Source: Gammaproteobacteria bacterium
GTDB lineage: Bacteria > Pseudomonadota > Gammaproteobacteria > Pseudomonadales > Azotimanducaceae
Assembly (NCBI GenBank): GCA_004357385.1
Contig: SMWF01000076.1
Location: forward strand, 29,593-93,592
Length of the DNA: 64,000 bases
Direction: 5' to 3'
Position numbers and translations under genes: made by a program. Shown piece by piece: positions 52,485 to 60,966 of this stretch (positions within the stretch are counted from its first letter, which is position 1; every line of letters begins with the position of its first letter). The notes under the pieces were generated by a model that worked only from the letters and a program-made list of their open reading frames with translations, did not search any database and had not been told where the DNA came from.

Positions 52485-53881
52485 ACGAACTGCACTATCA
52501 GAGCCTGTCGGACGTCTGCCGACGGATGAAAAGCGGAGAGCTGACGTCCCGGGCAGTCACCGAGCACATGCTCGCCCGAATCGAGGCGCTGGAGCCAAGC
52601 CTGGGTGCTTATGTGACCGTCACCGAAAAGGATGCGCTGGCGACCGCAGACCGGCTCGACGGGGAACGCCAGGAGGGTAAACCCCTCGGCGCCCTGCACG
52701 GCGTGCCCATCGCGCTGAAGGACCTGCTCTACACTCGGGGCGTGCGCACGACCTGTGGTACGCGGGTGCTCGCCGATTGGATCCCCGATGAAGATGCGAC
52801 GGTCGTCACCCGGCTCAAGGAAGCCGGCGCGGTCATTCTCGGCAAGCTGAAGCTGACGGAAGGCGCCTACTCGAGCCACCACCCGGATGTTCATGCGCCC
52901 AAGAACCCCTGGAACCCGGCACATTGGAGCGGCGCGTCATCGTCCGGTTCCGGCGTGTCCGTCGCCGCGGGCCTGGCCTTTGGCGCCATCGGCAGCGACA
53001 CCGGCGGCAGCATCCGCTTCCCATCGGCCGCCAACGGCATCGTGGGCATCAAACCGACCTACGGGCGCGTCAGCCGGTATGGCGCCTTCCCACTGGCGGA
53101 CTCCCTCGACCATCTCGGTCCGATGACACGCACCGTCGAAGATGCCGCAAGGATGCTGCACGTGCTGGCCGGACACGATCTCCGGGATCCAACCTCGCTC
53201 ACGGATCCGGTACCGAATTACACCGGGGCCCTGGCGGATCAGGTCACAGGTGTGAAGATCGGGGTCGATTGGAGCTACGTCGAAACGGGCGTGACCGCGG
53301 ATGTCGTTGTGGCGGTGCGGCAAGCGGTGGACACGTTCGCCGGGCTCGGCGCCGTGGTCTCGGAGGTCAAGCTGCCCGACCACGTGCCCCTCATTGAAGG
53401 CTGGGCCATCACCTGCGCGGTGGAATGCGCGCTGGCGCACGCAGACCACTTCCCGGAACGAAAGGACGACTACGGACCCGAACTCGCCGCGTTGCTGGAC
53501 ATGGGACGCAGCGTCGACGCGCTGGCCTATGCACGGATGGAGCGCGCGCGGGAACGCTTCCGGGCTGATCTGGACGTCGTGCTCGACGACGTGGACATGC
53601 TGATTGCGCCCTGCATGCTGTCCGCTGCGCCAACCCTGGAGTTCATGGCAACCGCGCTGGCGGACCGGGACAAGACCGTGGGCTTCATCAATTTCACAGC
53701 ACCCTTCGACTATTCCGGCCACCCGACCATCACGCTACCGGCCGGGTTGAACGACGCGGGGCTGCCTCTGGCGTTCCAGCTGATTGGCCGCCATCTGGGT
53801 GAACCCGCCCTGGTACGTGCCGGCTATGCCTTCGAGCAAGCCGGCACGCCCATCCATCCCCCACTCGACAGCGACAGCTGA
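52481..53881 (+). CDS. Amidase signature-family hydrolase
   Basis: A 466-residue amidase of the GatA-like family. The Ser-cisSer-Lys triad is visible: Lys in IALKDLLYTRG, and the two serines in WSGASSSGSGVSVAAG and GSDTGGSIRFPSAANGIVG. GTG 52481 overlaps the previous stop and is the best start; a TTG at 52466 is possible. GatB and GatC are absent nearby, so it is a catabolic amidase rather than the tRNA amidotransferase subunit. It acts on an unknown amide. Confidence 0.9.
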   Translation: MNELHYQSLSDVCRRMKSGELTSRAVTEHMLARIEALEPSLGAYVTVTEKDALATADRLDGERQEGKPLGALHGVPIALKDLLYTRGVRTTCGTRVLADWIPDEDATVVTRLKEAGAVILGKLKLTEGAYSSHHPDVHAPKNPWNPAHWSGASSSGSGVSVAAGLAFGAIGSDTGGSIRFPSAANGIVGIKPTYGRVSRYGAFPLADSLDHLGPMTRTVEDAARMLHVLAGHDLRDPTSLTDPVPNYTGALADQVTGVKIGVDWSYVETGVTADVVVAVRQAVDTFAGLGAVVSEVKLPDHVPLIEGWAITCAVECALAHADHFPERKDDYGPELAALLDMGRSVDALAYARMERARERFRADLDVVLDDVDMLIAPCMLSAAPTLEFMATALADRDKTVGFINFTAPFDYSGHPTITLPAGLNDAGLPLAFQLIGRHLGEPALVRAGYAFEQAGTPIHPPLDSDS

Positions 53882-53901
53882 CAACGAAGGAGCGAAATCG
53901 A

Positions 53902-54789
53902 ATGCCGAGTCAGGAGCATGAAGCACTGGTAGCCGCACTGCAGGAAGGCGGCGTGGTCGATGTGCCCTCCGTCGAGGAGCAACGTGCCAACTACGACGCG
54001 ATGTTGTGCGCGAATCCGATCCCCGCGGCGGCCTCCATCGAGGAACTGATCATCGGTCAATGCAATGCCGACTGGGTAACGGTTCCCGTCAGCCGCGAAG
54101 ACCGGGTGATTCTCTACCTGCATGGAGGTGGCTACGTCATCGGTTCCAACGTCGGTTTTCGTGAGTTCGCCAGTCGCCTGGCCCAGGCAAACCGGGCCCG
54201 GGTCTGCTTACTCGACTATCGACTCGCGCCGGAACATCCGTTTCCCGCGGCCGTGGATGATGCCGTTGCTGCGTTCGGTTGGCTGCTCGATCAGGGGGTC
54301 GATCCCGCGGGGATTACCGTTGCTGGGGATTCGGCCGGTGGTGGCTTGACCTTGGCCACGTTGCTTACGCTGCGCGACGCCGGCGGTCCCCAGGCCGCCT
54401 GTGGCGTCTGCTTCTCGCCCTGGGCAGACCTCGCGGGCACCGGTGCTTCGGCTCAGCCGGGCGCCGTGGACGATCCGTTGGTAACCGATGGACTGCTCGC
54501 CGACATGAGCCAGGCGTATGCGGGAGAGGATCTGCGCAACCCGTTGGCCTCACCGCTGTATGCGGACTACGAGGGGCTGCCACCCTTGTTCCTGCTGGTC
54601 GGGGACCGTGAGATGTTGCTGGATGACGCGACCCGTGTGGCGGACAAGGCGCGCAACGCTGGCGTCGACGTGAGCTACTTTCAGGGTGACGGGCTCGTGC
54701 ACGTGTGGCCTGTTCTTGCGCCGACGGCGCCGGAATCCGAAGCGGCGCTCGAGCAAATGGCAGAATTCACTGAGCGTCATTGGCGTTGA
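53902..54789 (+). CDS. Alpha/beta hydrolase, hormone-sensitive lipase family
   Basis: A 295-residue esterase. LYLHGGGYVIGSN is the oxyanion HGGG motif, VAGDSAGGGLTLATL holds the nucleophilic serine near residue 144, VGDREMLLDD the aspartate, and DGLVHVWPVL the histidine. This HSL/acetyl-hydrolase group cleaves short-chain esters and carbamates. It lies 20 bases after the amidase, consistent with an operon of hydrolytic enzymes. A decayed potassium-channel fragment begins just past its stop. Confidence 0.9.
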   Translation: MPSQEHEALVAALQEGGVVDVPSVEEQRANYDAMLCANPIPAAASIEELIIGQCNADWVTVPVSREDRVILYLHGGGYVIGSNVGFREFASRLAQANRARVCLLDYRLAPEHPFPAAVDDAVAAFGWLLDQGVDPAGITVAGDSAGGGLTLATLLTLRDAGGPQAACGVCFSPWADLAGTGASAQPGAVDDPLVTDGLLADMSQAYAGEDLRNPLASPLYADYEGLPPLFLLVGDREMLLDDATRVADKARNAGVDVSYFQGDGLVHVWPVLAPTAPESEAALEQMAEFTERHWR

Positions 54790-55221
54790 AGCGTCGCCGC
54801 GCGAGGGCGCAATCCATGCCGACGTCCTCTGGGCGCGAGAGGGTCACGACCAGGTAGCGCACATCGACCGGTCGGAAAACGCCTCGCGCGTCCAGCGTGC
54901 GGGCGCAGATTTCACCTTTTCAGTGAGCCAGGTGGCCGGTCAGCTGCTCGCCCACTACGTTCTGGGTGAGATGGTTTCGCAGCAGACCCGCATCAAAGTT
55001 GGCAAGCTCGACGCCGGTCGCCTGGTTGGGCACTACCCGCTGGAATCAGATATTCGCGACAGCACCGGGGGCGCCGTTGTCGCGTCGAGCGCGCCGGCGA
55101 GGTCATCATGGACATTCCGCCGTCGTCCGTCCTCACGGAAACCGACGCTGTCTACGTCTGTGGCACGGTGGATGCCTTCAATGTTTTTGCTGAGAAGTTC
55201 AGCTACGCGGACGGATCCTGA
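54790..55221 (+). pseudogene. Remnant of potassium-channel RCK (TrkA-N/TrkA-C) domain
   Basis: This roughly 500-base gap has no intact gene but holds the C-terminal part of a potassium channel regulatory domain. One frame reads RVQRAGADFTFSVSQVAGQL then KVGKLDAGRLVGHYPLES. After a lost base near 55083-55087 another frame continues ERAGEVIMDIPPSSVLTE and DAVYVCGTVDAFNVFAEKF to the TGA at 55219-55221. The order matches TrkA-N then TrkA-C. The pore and N-terminal half are missing and no start is present, so it is a decayed gene. The remaining 55222-55305 has no feature. Confidence 0.7.
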
Positions 55222-55305
55222 TACTGCGACACTAACTCCCCGGCATCTCGTGCAGTCCAACCTCGATCTGAACCACAGCGCAGAAACAGGTCCTGACGGG
55301 TCGCG

Positions 55306-56142
55306 TTAGCGCAGCGTCAGGGTCCCCTGATCGATCACCACGTCGTCGTGTTGATTGGCCGTGCGGAACAGGAACCGATCGCTGTCTTCCCACATCGAGA
55401 TGGTCAGCGTATCGCCGGGAATGACGGGCTTTGAGAAGCGGGCGTTCATTGCGCCGAACTTCGACGGGTCTCCTCCACAGGGGCCGTGCAGGAGCGCCCG
55501 ACCTGTAAACCCATAGCTGCATAGGCCGTGCAGGATGGGCGTGTCGAAACCACCGAGCGCCGCAAATGAAGGATCCGAGTGCAGCGGGTTGCGGTCGCCG
55601 GACAGACGGTAGGTGAGGGCCTGATCCTCGCGTATGGTGTAGCTGATCTGATGATCCGGCGCGCGGTCGGGAAATTGGATCTTCTCGGACGGTCCGCGCT
55701 CGCCGCCCCAGCCACCTTCGCCCCGGCAGAACAGGGTCATGCGCGTGCGCAGCAGGGGCTTGCCGGTGGCGAGATCGGTGGATTCTGAGGTGAACTCGAG
55801 CACGGCGGCTGAACCCTTGTCCCAGATCCCGGTGCATTTACCGACGCTTTCGATCTCACCGTCGGGCGGGATGTCGCCGAGCAGTTCGATGCCCTGCTCG
55901 CCGTGAACCATCATCGCCGGATTGAAGGAACCGACTTTGTCCATGGGCGCGCCGCCTCCGCCGATGATCACGGCGAAGCTGGGCAACACTCTTTGCGGCA
56001 GATCCTTGGTATTTTCGGTGGTGAACTCCAGTTCATCGGTACCGGCACCGACCCCTACCGCGTACAGAAGCGCGTCTTTCGAGGTCCAGCTGCGCCGCGT
56101 GGGCGTGCCGACGGTGCCAACCGCATCGGGATTGATAGGCAT
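55306..56142 (-). CDS. MaoC-like (R)-specific enoyl-CoA hydratase
   Basis: A 278-residue double hot-dog protein. The C-terminal half carries YRLSGDRNPLHSDPSFAALG, the hydratase-2 motif with the catalytic Asp and His, and GFDTPILHGLCSYGF after it. The N-terminal half is a degenerate hot dog, as in eukaryotic and mycobacterial hydratase 2. It hydrates trans-2-enoyl-CoA to (R)-3-hydroxyacyl-CoA. It is divergent from the GrdB-like selenoprotein gene; the 165-base gap (56143-56307) holds a short TAGCAT/ATGCTA inverted repeat and no other gene. Confidence 0.92.
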   Translation of the reverse strand: MPINPDAVGTVGTPTRRSWTSKDALLYAVGVGAGTDELEFTTENTKDLPQRVLPSFAVIIGGGGAPMDKVGSFNPAMMVHGEQGIELLGDIPPDGEIESVGKCTGIWDKGSAAVLEFTSESTDLATGKPLLRTRMTLFCRGEGGWGGERGPSEKIQFPDRAPDHQISYTIREDQALTYRLSGDRNPLHSDPSFAALGGFDTPILHGLCSYGFTGRALLHGPCGGDPSKFGAMNARFSKPVIPGDTLTISMWEDSDRFLFRTANQHDDVVIDQGTLTLR

Positions 56143-56307
56143 GTCGAGATCCTTCCCAGATTGTCAGACAAGCCGGTAATGGTAGCGCCCCGGCCCGCCG
56201 ACCGATAGCATCTGCCAATGCTACTTGCGCTTTTGAACATCCATCATCTTCGCCGATGCAACTTCTGGGCACCCATCATCCGGGCGATGACGGGTGGGAG
56301 CTAGGCG

Positions 56308-57228
56308 GTGCGGCAAGCACCGGTGGACTACATCGAGCAGACCCGCGCGCAGTACGATGTACTGGGCTATCCGGCCTATGCGTGGGTTGAAAACGAGGGC
56401 GCACCGCCTTGGGCGACACTCGAGAAGCCTCTGAACGAATGCCGGGTGGGGTTGATTGCCTCAGGTGGGATCTACCGTGCCGGGCAGGTGGCGTTCCATC
56501 ACAAGGATGATCTCAGTTTTCGCATTATCGATGCCACCATTGCGCGCGATGAGTTGCGTGTCACCCACTTTGCGTACGACCAGAGAGACGCGCGCCGCGA
56601 CCCCAACGCCGTCTTCCCGATCGACACGCTGCACGCCCTGGTCGAGGAAGGCACGCTCGGTGGAATCGGACCGCGCACTTACACCTTCATGGGTGGAATC
56701 TATTCGGCGCGACGGGTTCGCGATCGGTTGGCGCCGGCGCTGGCGGAACGGGTGCTTGCCGATAAAGTAGACGTGGTGTTGCTGGTGCCTGTCTGACCCG
56801 TGTGCCATCAGTCCGTGGGACTGATCGCCCGGGAGATCGAAGGCAGAGGCGTGCCCACCCTGTGTATGACCAGCGCCTACTCGATTACCCGATCCGTCAA
56901 CCCGCCGCGTGCGGCTTTTCTCGATTTCCCGCTGGGTCACACGACGGGCAAGGCGGATGAGCCCGAATTGCAGCGCGACATACTGCGGCGGGCATTGTCG
57001 TGCTTCGAGACGCTTACCGCGCCGGGCGAGATCGTCGAGTTGCCTTTTCATTGGGCGCAGACTGACGATTGGAAGGCGCCCGTCGATGCGGCCCGAGGCG
57101 ACACATCCGAAGACGATAGCCGGACCCCGCGGCGCCCGGACCCTCAGTACCAGTCGGAAGAGGACCGGCGGCTGGCCGAAGCAGCGCTGGCCTCGGGCGG
57201 CTGTGACGGCTGCGTCTGGCTCGACTAG
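56308..57228 (+). CDS. GrdB/PrdB-like reductase selenoprotein (UxxC)
   Basis: A 306-residue protein if the TGA at 56794-56796 is read as Sec163. The frame before it (VDYIEQTRAQYDVLGYPAY, CRVGLIASGGIYRAG, VDVVLLVPV) and after it (PVCHQSVGLIAREIEGRGVP) form one continuous family sequence, with U-P-V-C as redox motif. This matches the selenoprotein B family of glycine/sarcosine/betaine and D-proline reductases. The GTG at 56308 follows GGGAG at seven bases. A C-terminal CDGC adds a second redox pair. No other Grd or Prd subunit is nearby, so a classical amino-acid reductase complex is unlikely. Confidence 0.88.
56807..56825 (+). promoter_or_regulatory. Candidate bacterial SECIS element (GrdB-like gene)
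   Basis: ATCAGTCC (56807-56814) pairs perfectly with GGACTGAT (56818-56825) around a GTG loop. The stem begins 10 bases and the loop 18 bases after the UGA at 56794-56796, and the loop opens with G-U. This fits the spacing and loop rule for SelB-recognised elements. Confidence 0.78.
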
Positions 57229-57273
57229 AAGCTCAACCCGTCGTGGCGCAGGACGGCTCGGGAGCTTCGATGC

Positions 57274-58176
57274 TCAGGGCCTTTTCCCGGTTAGCTCCGC
57301 CAGTGCTTTCTTCAGCAGCTTGCGCCGATCGGCATCCTGATGCGGATAGCTGAGGTCCATTGCGCCAATGTGGTTCGTAATGATGGACGCGACCACGGCC
57401 CGCATCACCCATTTGTGGTCCGCGGGCACGATGTACCACGGTGCCCAGGGCGTTGACGTGGTGGACAGCGCCGCCTCGAATGCTTCGACATAGGCATCCC
57501 AGTAGCCGCGTTCAAACAGGTCGCTGGGGTCGTATTTCCAGTGCTTGTCGGGATCTTCCAGGCGTTTGATGAGGCGTTGCTTCTGCTCGGCTTTCGATAC
57601 ATTCAGAAAGAACTTGATGATCACCGTGCCGTTACGGGTCAGATGCTGTTCGAGATTGTTGATGTCCTCGAGCCGTTCGTTCCAGAAGGTGAGATCGAGC
57701 GGCTGGCTGTTGAAGGACAGCTGACCCCGCTCCGGATGTACCCGCACGGTGGTCACATCCTCGTAGTAGGAGCGATTGAAAATGCCGATCCGACCGCGCT
57801 CGGGCATGGCCTTCCAGTAGCGCCAGAGGAAATTGTGATCGAGTTCTTCGCGTGACGGTTGCTTGAAGTTCGACACCTGGAAACCGGCCGGATTGACGCC
57901 GGCCGTGACGTGTTTGATGGTGCCGTCCTTACCGGCCGCATCCATGCCCTGAAACAGCAGCAGCATCGAGTAGCGGTTGTCGGCATACAACAGTTCCTGC
58001 GCGTCGGAAAACTCGCGGATGCAGCTCGCGACGTAGTTGCGCGCTTCCTCCTTCAGCTCGTCGGCGTCGAGTTCCCGCATCGCCGGGGTGCCCATCCAGG
58101 CCGTGTCGTGCTCGCTCAACCGAACCGCGGAACCGGGTTCTGCACGAAAAACTCCCGTGTCGAGATCAGCGCGCAT
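57274..58176 (-). CDS. ppk2: Polyphosphate kinase 2 family protein
   Basis: A 300-residue PPK2. LLLFQGMDAAGKDGTIKHV is the Walker A loop near residues 73-90, RIGIFNRSYYEDVTTVRVHP the Walker B/lid region, and FFLNVSKAEQKQRLIKRLED a conserved helix. PPK2 enzymes phosphorylate nucleoside mono- or diphosphates from polyphosphate. The start is ATG 58176 with GGAGG five bases upstream; the long frame extending into the MFS gene is spurious. It is the last gene of the minus-strand run from 63399. Confidence 0.92.
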   Translation of the reverse strand: MRADLDTGVFRAEPGSAVRLSEHDTAWMGTPAMRELDADELKEEARNYVASCIREFSDAQELLYADNRYSMLLLFQGMDAAGKDGTIKHVTAGVNPAGFQVSNFKQPSREELDHNFLWRYWKAMPERGRIGIFNRSYYEDVTTVRVHPERGQLSFNSQPLDLTFWNERLEDINNLEQHLTRNGTVIIKFFLNVSKAEQKQRLIKRLEDPDKHWKYDPSDLFERGYWDAYVEAFEAALSTTSTPWAPWYIVPADHKWVMRAVVASIITNHIGAMDLSYPHQDADRRKLLKKALAELTGKRP

Positions 58177-58229
58177 GCAGGCCTCCATGCTAAGGGACGG
58201 ATGGTACTGGAATTCCCTGGTGGGGCGCA

Positions 58230-59570
58230 TCAATGGGTCGACGCAAGAGGCTCCTCCTGGCGAATCCATAACGCACCGATCAACAACGCGAAGAGGCCGC
58301 CGATACAGACCCACTCGGCGGCCCGATAGGTGCCGAACAGATCCGTGCCGATGCTGAAGAAGGCGGGACCGATCGCACTGGCGAAAACGGTCAGGGAGGT
58401 GTTCATGCCGCTGATCTCGCCCAGATGCAATCGGCCGAAGTAACGAATGAACGCAAGATTGGAGAGCACCCCCCAGAGCCCGCCGCCGGTGCCGAACCCG
58501 ACCACCAGCAACCAGTAGCCGACGTTGGTGTCCAGGCTCAGCAAACCCGCCGCGCCGGTGATGAACGCGATCAGCATGAGAACGAGGAACGGTTTCAGCG
58601 GCGTACGGTCCGCGAACCAACTGGCCAGCAAGTTGACGCTGAGCGAGACGAGGGCCTGGGGGAAGAAGTACCCGAAGGCCTCATCCCGGCCACGCCCGGC
58701 TTCAGCGAAGATCGCAACGATGTGAAAGGTGACCGCCGTGCCGAACAGCGCGTGCATCGACAGGCCCGCCGCGTAGATCCAGAACACAGGGCTGCGGCGT
58801 GCCTGCGCCGCGCGAATATTCGGGTCGTCCAGGGCAATGTCATGTGCTTCGCTCGCGAGCCCGCCGTCGGGCTGCAGACCGCAGCTTTCGGGCGTATCGC
58901 GCGTCAGCAACAAGGCCAGGACGGCAAAGCCCACGCCCACTGCTGCCGCGAGAACCCAAAGCGCGCCGCGCCAGCCGAAGTCGTCGATCATCAGAGCGAG
59001 CAGCAGCGGGGCGAGCGAAAATCCGAGCGAAACGAAAACGCCTCGCACACCCGACACCAGCCCGCGGCGTTTTTCGAACCAGACCAGCAGCACGTTGCGT
59101 GAAGCGCTGGTCAGAATGCCTTGGCCGCTGAAGCGCACCCCAAAATAACCGAGCAGAATCAGCCCGAAGGTGACGCTGGCGAAATTGAGTCCGGTGGCTG
59201 CGGCGATCCAGCGGCCGATCACGTCGATTGAGCTGATCAGCAGGACGAACACCCCGAGTACCACACTGGAGGCGACGATCATGACGCGAGCGCCCATTCG
59301 GTCGTACCACCGGCCGGCTCGGGTCAGCAGTACGGCGCTGCCGATCGTCCCGGCCAGATAGGCGAACGACAGCTGGGTGCGGCTCAGGTCGAACGCTTCG
59401 ATGAACGGGTCGGTAAACACCGCCATACCCATCGTCTGGCCGGGCACGCTCATCAGAAAACCGACGGTCGAGACCAGCCAGATCACCCAGCCGTAAAAGA
59501 ACGGCGCACGACGCACGTCGAAGGGCCAACGCGCGGCCTTCGGAACCTTCGGAACCTTCGGGATGGACAC
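58230..59570 (-). CDS. MFS transporter
   Basis: A 446-residue inner-membrane protein with twelve hydrophobic segments. RAGRWYDRMGARVMIVAS is the loop 2-3 motif of the major facilitator superfamily, with the counterpart SWFADRTPLKPFLVLM in the second half. The N-terminus holds a short KVPKVPK duplication. It resembles the monocarboxylate/oxalate-type MFS group. The gene starts 11 bases after the esterase stop and may import the esterase or sulfatase substrate. The substrate is not known. Confidence 0.9.
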   Translation of the reverse strand: MSIPKVPKVPKAARWPFDVRRAPFFYGWVIWLVSTVGFLMSVPGQTMGMAVFTDPFIEAFDLSRTQLSFAYLAGTIGSAVLLTRAGRWYDRMGARVMIVASSVVLGVFVLLISSIDVIGRWIAAATGLNFASVTFGLILLGYFGVRFSGQGILTSASRNVLLVWFEKRRGLVSGVRGVFVSLGFSLAPLLLALMIDDFGWRGALWVLAAAVGVGFAVLALLLTRDTPESCGLQPDGGLASEAHDIALDDPNIRAAQARRSPVFWIYAAGLSMHALFGTAVTFHIVAIFAEAGRGRDEAFGYFFPQALVSLSVNLLASWFADRTPLKPFLVLMLIAFITGAAGLLSLDTNVGYWLLVVGFGTGGGLWGVLSNLAFIRYFGRLHLGEISGMNTSLTVFASAIGPAFFSIGTDLFGTYRAAEWVCIGGLFALLIGALWIRQEEPLASTH

Positions 59571-59581
59571 CTGTTCGGCGA

Positions 59582-60406
59582 TTAGACGGTGGTGGCCGGC
59601 AAGGTACGCTCGAAAAACAGCGCGGTGAGGTCGACGATTTGCCGGGCGAAGTCGACATTGGTATCAAACGCGTGTTCCTGCCCTTGGAAGATGTGCATTT
59701 CCACCGCAGCCCCGGATTCACTCAGGGCTTGGTACATCTGCAGACTGGCGGCGACCGGTACGACCTGATCCGCATTCCCATGAACCAGCATCGTCGGGGG
59801 GAAGCGTCGATGGGCGTACGTCAGCGGGCTGGCCGCATCCGCCGTTTCGTCGCCCACGTGGCCGCCGAACAGAGCGGCGACGGCGCTGTCGGATTCCAAC
59901 TCGGAGCTGCGAAGCAGCGTGGGTGGATACACGGCAACGGCGGCCGCGCAGCCGGATGACGCGTCTGCATGGCCACCGTCGCCTTCGAAGCCGGGGATAT
60001 CCTGCGTTGCGGCCAGCATCAGTGCCAGATGCGCGCCGGCGGAGTTACCCGACACGGCAATTCGATCGGTGTCGACGCGAAGCTGGATTGCGTTGCTGCG
60101 AATCCAACGCAGCGCGGCCTTCGCGTCGTGCAGCTGCGCCGGCCAGATTGCCTCGCCGGTCAAGCGGTACTCGCTGCACACGCACAGGTAGCCGTAGCGC
60201 GCGAGTTGAATGCCGTAGTATTTGAGTTGGGATTTCTCGCCATTGCGCCAACTCCCGCCGTGCAGCAGCAGGATGGCCGGGCGAGCCGATTCCTCGTCGA
60301 GAGCGTCGGGTGGCGTGAACACGTCGCAGGTCAGATCGCGGTCGCCGCCCCGGCCGAACACCACGTCTTCATCGATCGATACGCGTCCGGGTAGTTTTTC
60401 AGGCAT
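59582..60406 (-). CDS. Alpha/beta hydrolase (carboxylesterase, BD-FAE-like)
   Basis: A 274-residue esterase. ILLLHGGSWRNGEKSQL is the oxyanion HGG motif, AVSGNSAGAHLALMLAA the nucleophile elbow, NADQVVPVAASLQMY the aspartate region, and FQGQEHAFDTNVDF the histidine. Related proteins are bifunctional feruloyl/acetyl-xylan esterases and arylformamidases. It lies between the flavin split-barrel gene and the MFS transporter in the same direction. The specific ester is unknown. Confidence 0.9.
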   Translation of the reverse strand: MPEKLPGRVSIDEDVVFGRGGDRDLTCDVFTPPDALDEESARPAILLLHGGSWRNGEKSQLKYYGIQLARYGYLCVCSEYRLTGEAIWPAQLHDAKAALRWIRSNAIQLRVDTDRIAVSGNSAGAHLALMLAATQDIPGFEGDGGHADASSGCAAAVAVYPPTLLRSSELESDSAVAALFGGHVGDETADAASPLTYAHRRFPPTMLVHGNADQVVPVAASLQMYQALSESGAAVEMHIFQGQEHAFDTNVDFARQIVDLTALFFERTLPATTV

Positions 60407-60459
60407 CTCGGGTCCTTCTCAGCGCGCGAGCGCGTCATCGGCTCGTTGGCGGTCGGTCA

Positions 60460-60963
60460 CTACGGGTCGTCTTCGAAGACGAAACGTGTGGCGGTTCCGG
60501 CAAACGCGTCGCCCTCGTCGCCAAGCCATGCGAAGGCCTTCAATGGCCGCAACTCGAACACCCCGCGCTGGATCTGGTCCAGCGTGAAGTCCCAGCGGTA
60601 TTTGGGATTGTAGGCAGCCAGAAACTCGGCCAGGCGCGCCTCGTCTGTCACCTCGGTCGCTGTGCCTTCCACCACCAGCGTCGCAGCGCCATCTTCGAGG
60701 TGTACCACCGCGCGTGGATTCCCGTAAAGATTACGCGCCTTGCGCGTGGATGGGCCGGTGCTGAAGGTGAAGCCGCGCTCACCCCACACGCCCCACACCG
60801 GCATCGCGTGCGGAATGCCGTCGCTCGACGCGGTGGACACCCAGTAATTGCGCGCGTCCTGAAGACGCTGCGCCAGCGGCGCCCACTCGAGCAACTCGCC
60901 CTGGTCGGCGGGGCGAAAGTAACCCTCGGGTTCAGGTCGGGATCGGCGTGTCGGACTGGCCAT
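60460..60963 (-). CDS. Pyridoxamine 5'-phosphate oxidase-fold flavin/F420 protein
   Basis: A 167-residue split-barrel protein. YWVSTASSDGIPHAMPVWGV and FSTGPSTRKARNLYGNPRAV are the cofactor-binding segments shared by PNPOx-like FMN and F420 reductases. Length and motifs suit the small F420/FMN-binding subgroup rather than true PNP oxidase. The stop of the upstream sulfatase-like gene is three bases away. Which cofactor it binds is not decided by sequence alone. Confidence 0.83.
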   Translation of the reverse strand: MASPTRRSRPEPEGYFRPADQGELLEWAPLAQRLQDARNYWVSTASSDGIPHAMPVWGVWGERGFTFSTGPSTRKARNLYGNPRAVVHLEDGAATLVVEGTATEVTDEARLAEFLAAYNPKYRWDFTLDQIQRGVFELRPLKAFAWLGDEGDAFAGTATRFVFEDDP

Positions 60964-60966
60964 GGT

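Noticed and set aside
52481..53881. gatA (tRNA amidotransferase subunit A)
   Set aside because: The amidase signature is present, but gatB and gatC are absent and neighbours are catabolic, so a stand-alone amidase is more likely.
56206..56223. TAGCAT/ATGCTA inverted repeat upstream of the GrdB-like gene
   Set aside because: Six-base arms are too short to claim as an operator without conservation data.
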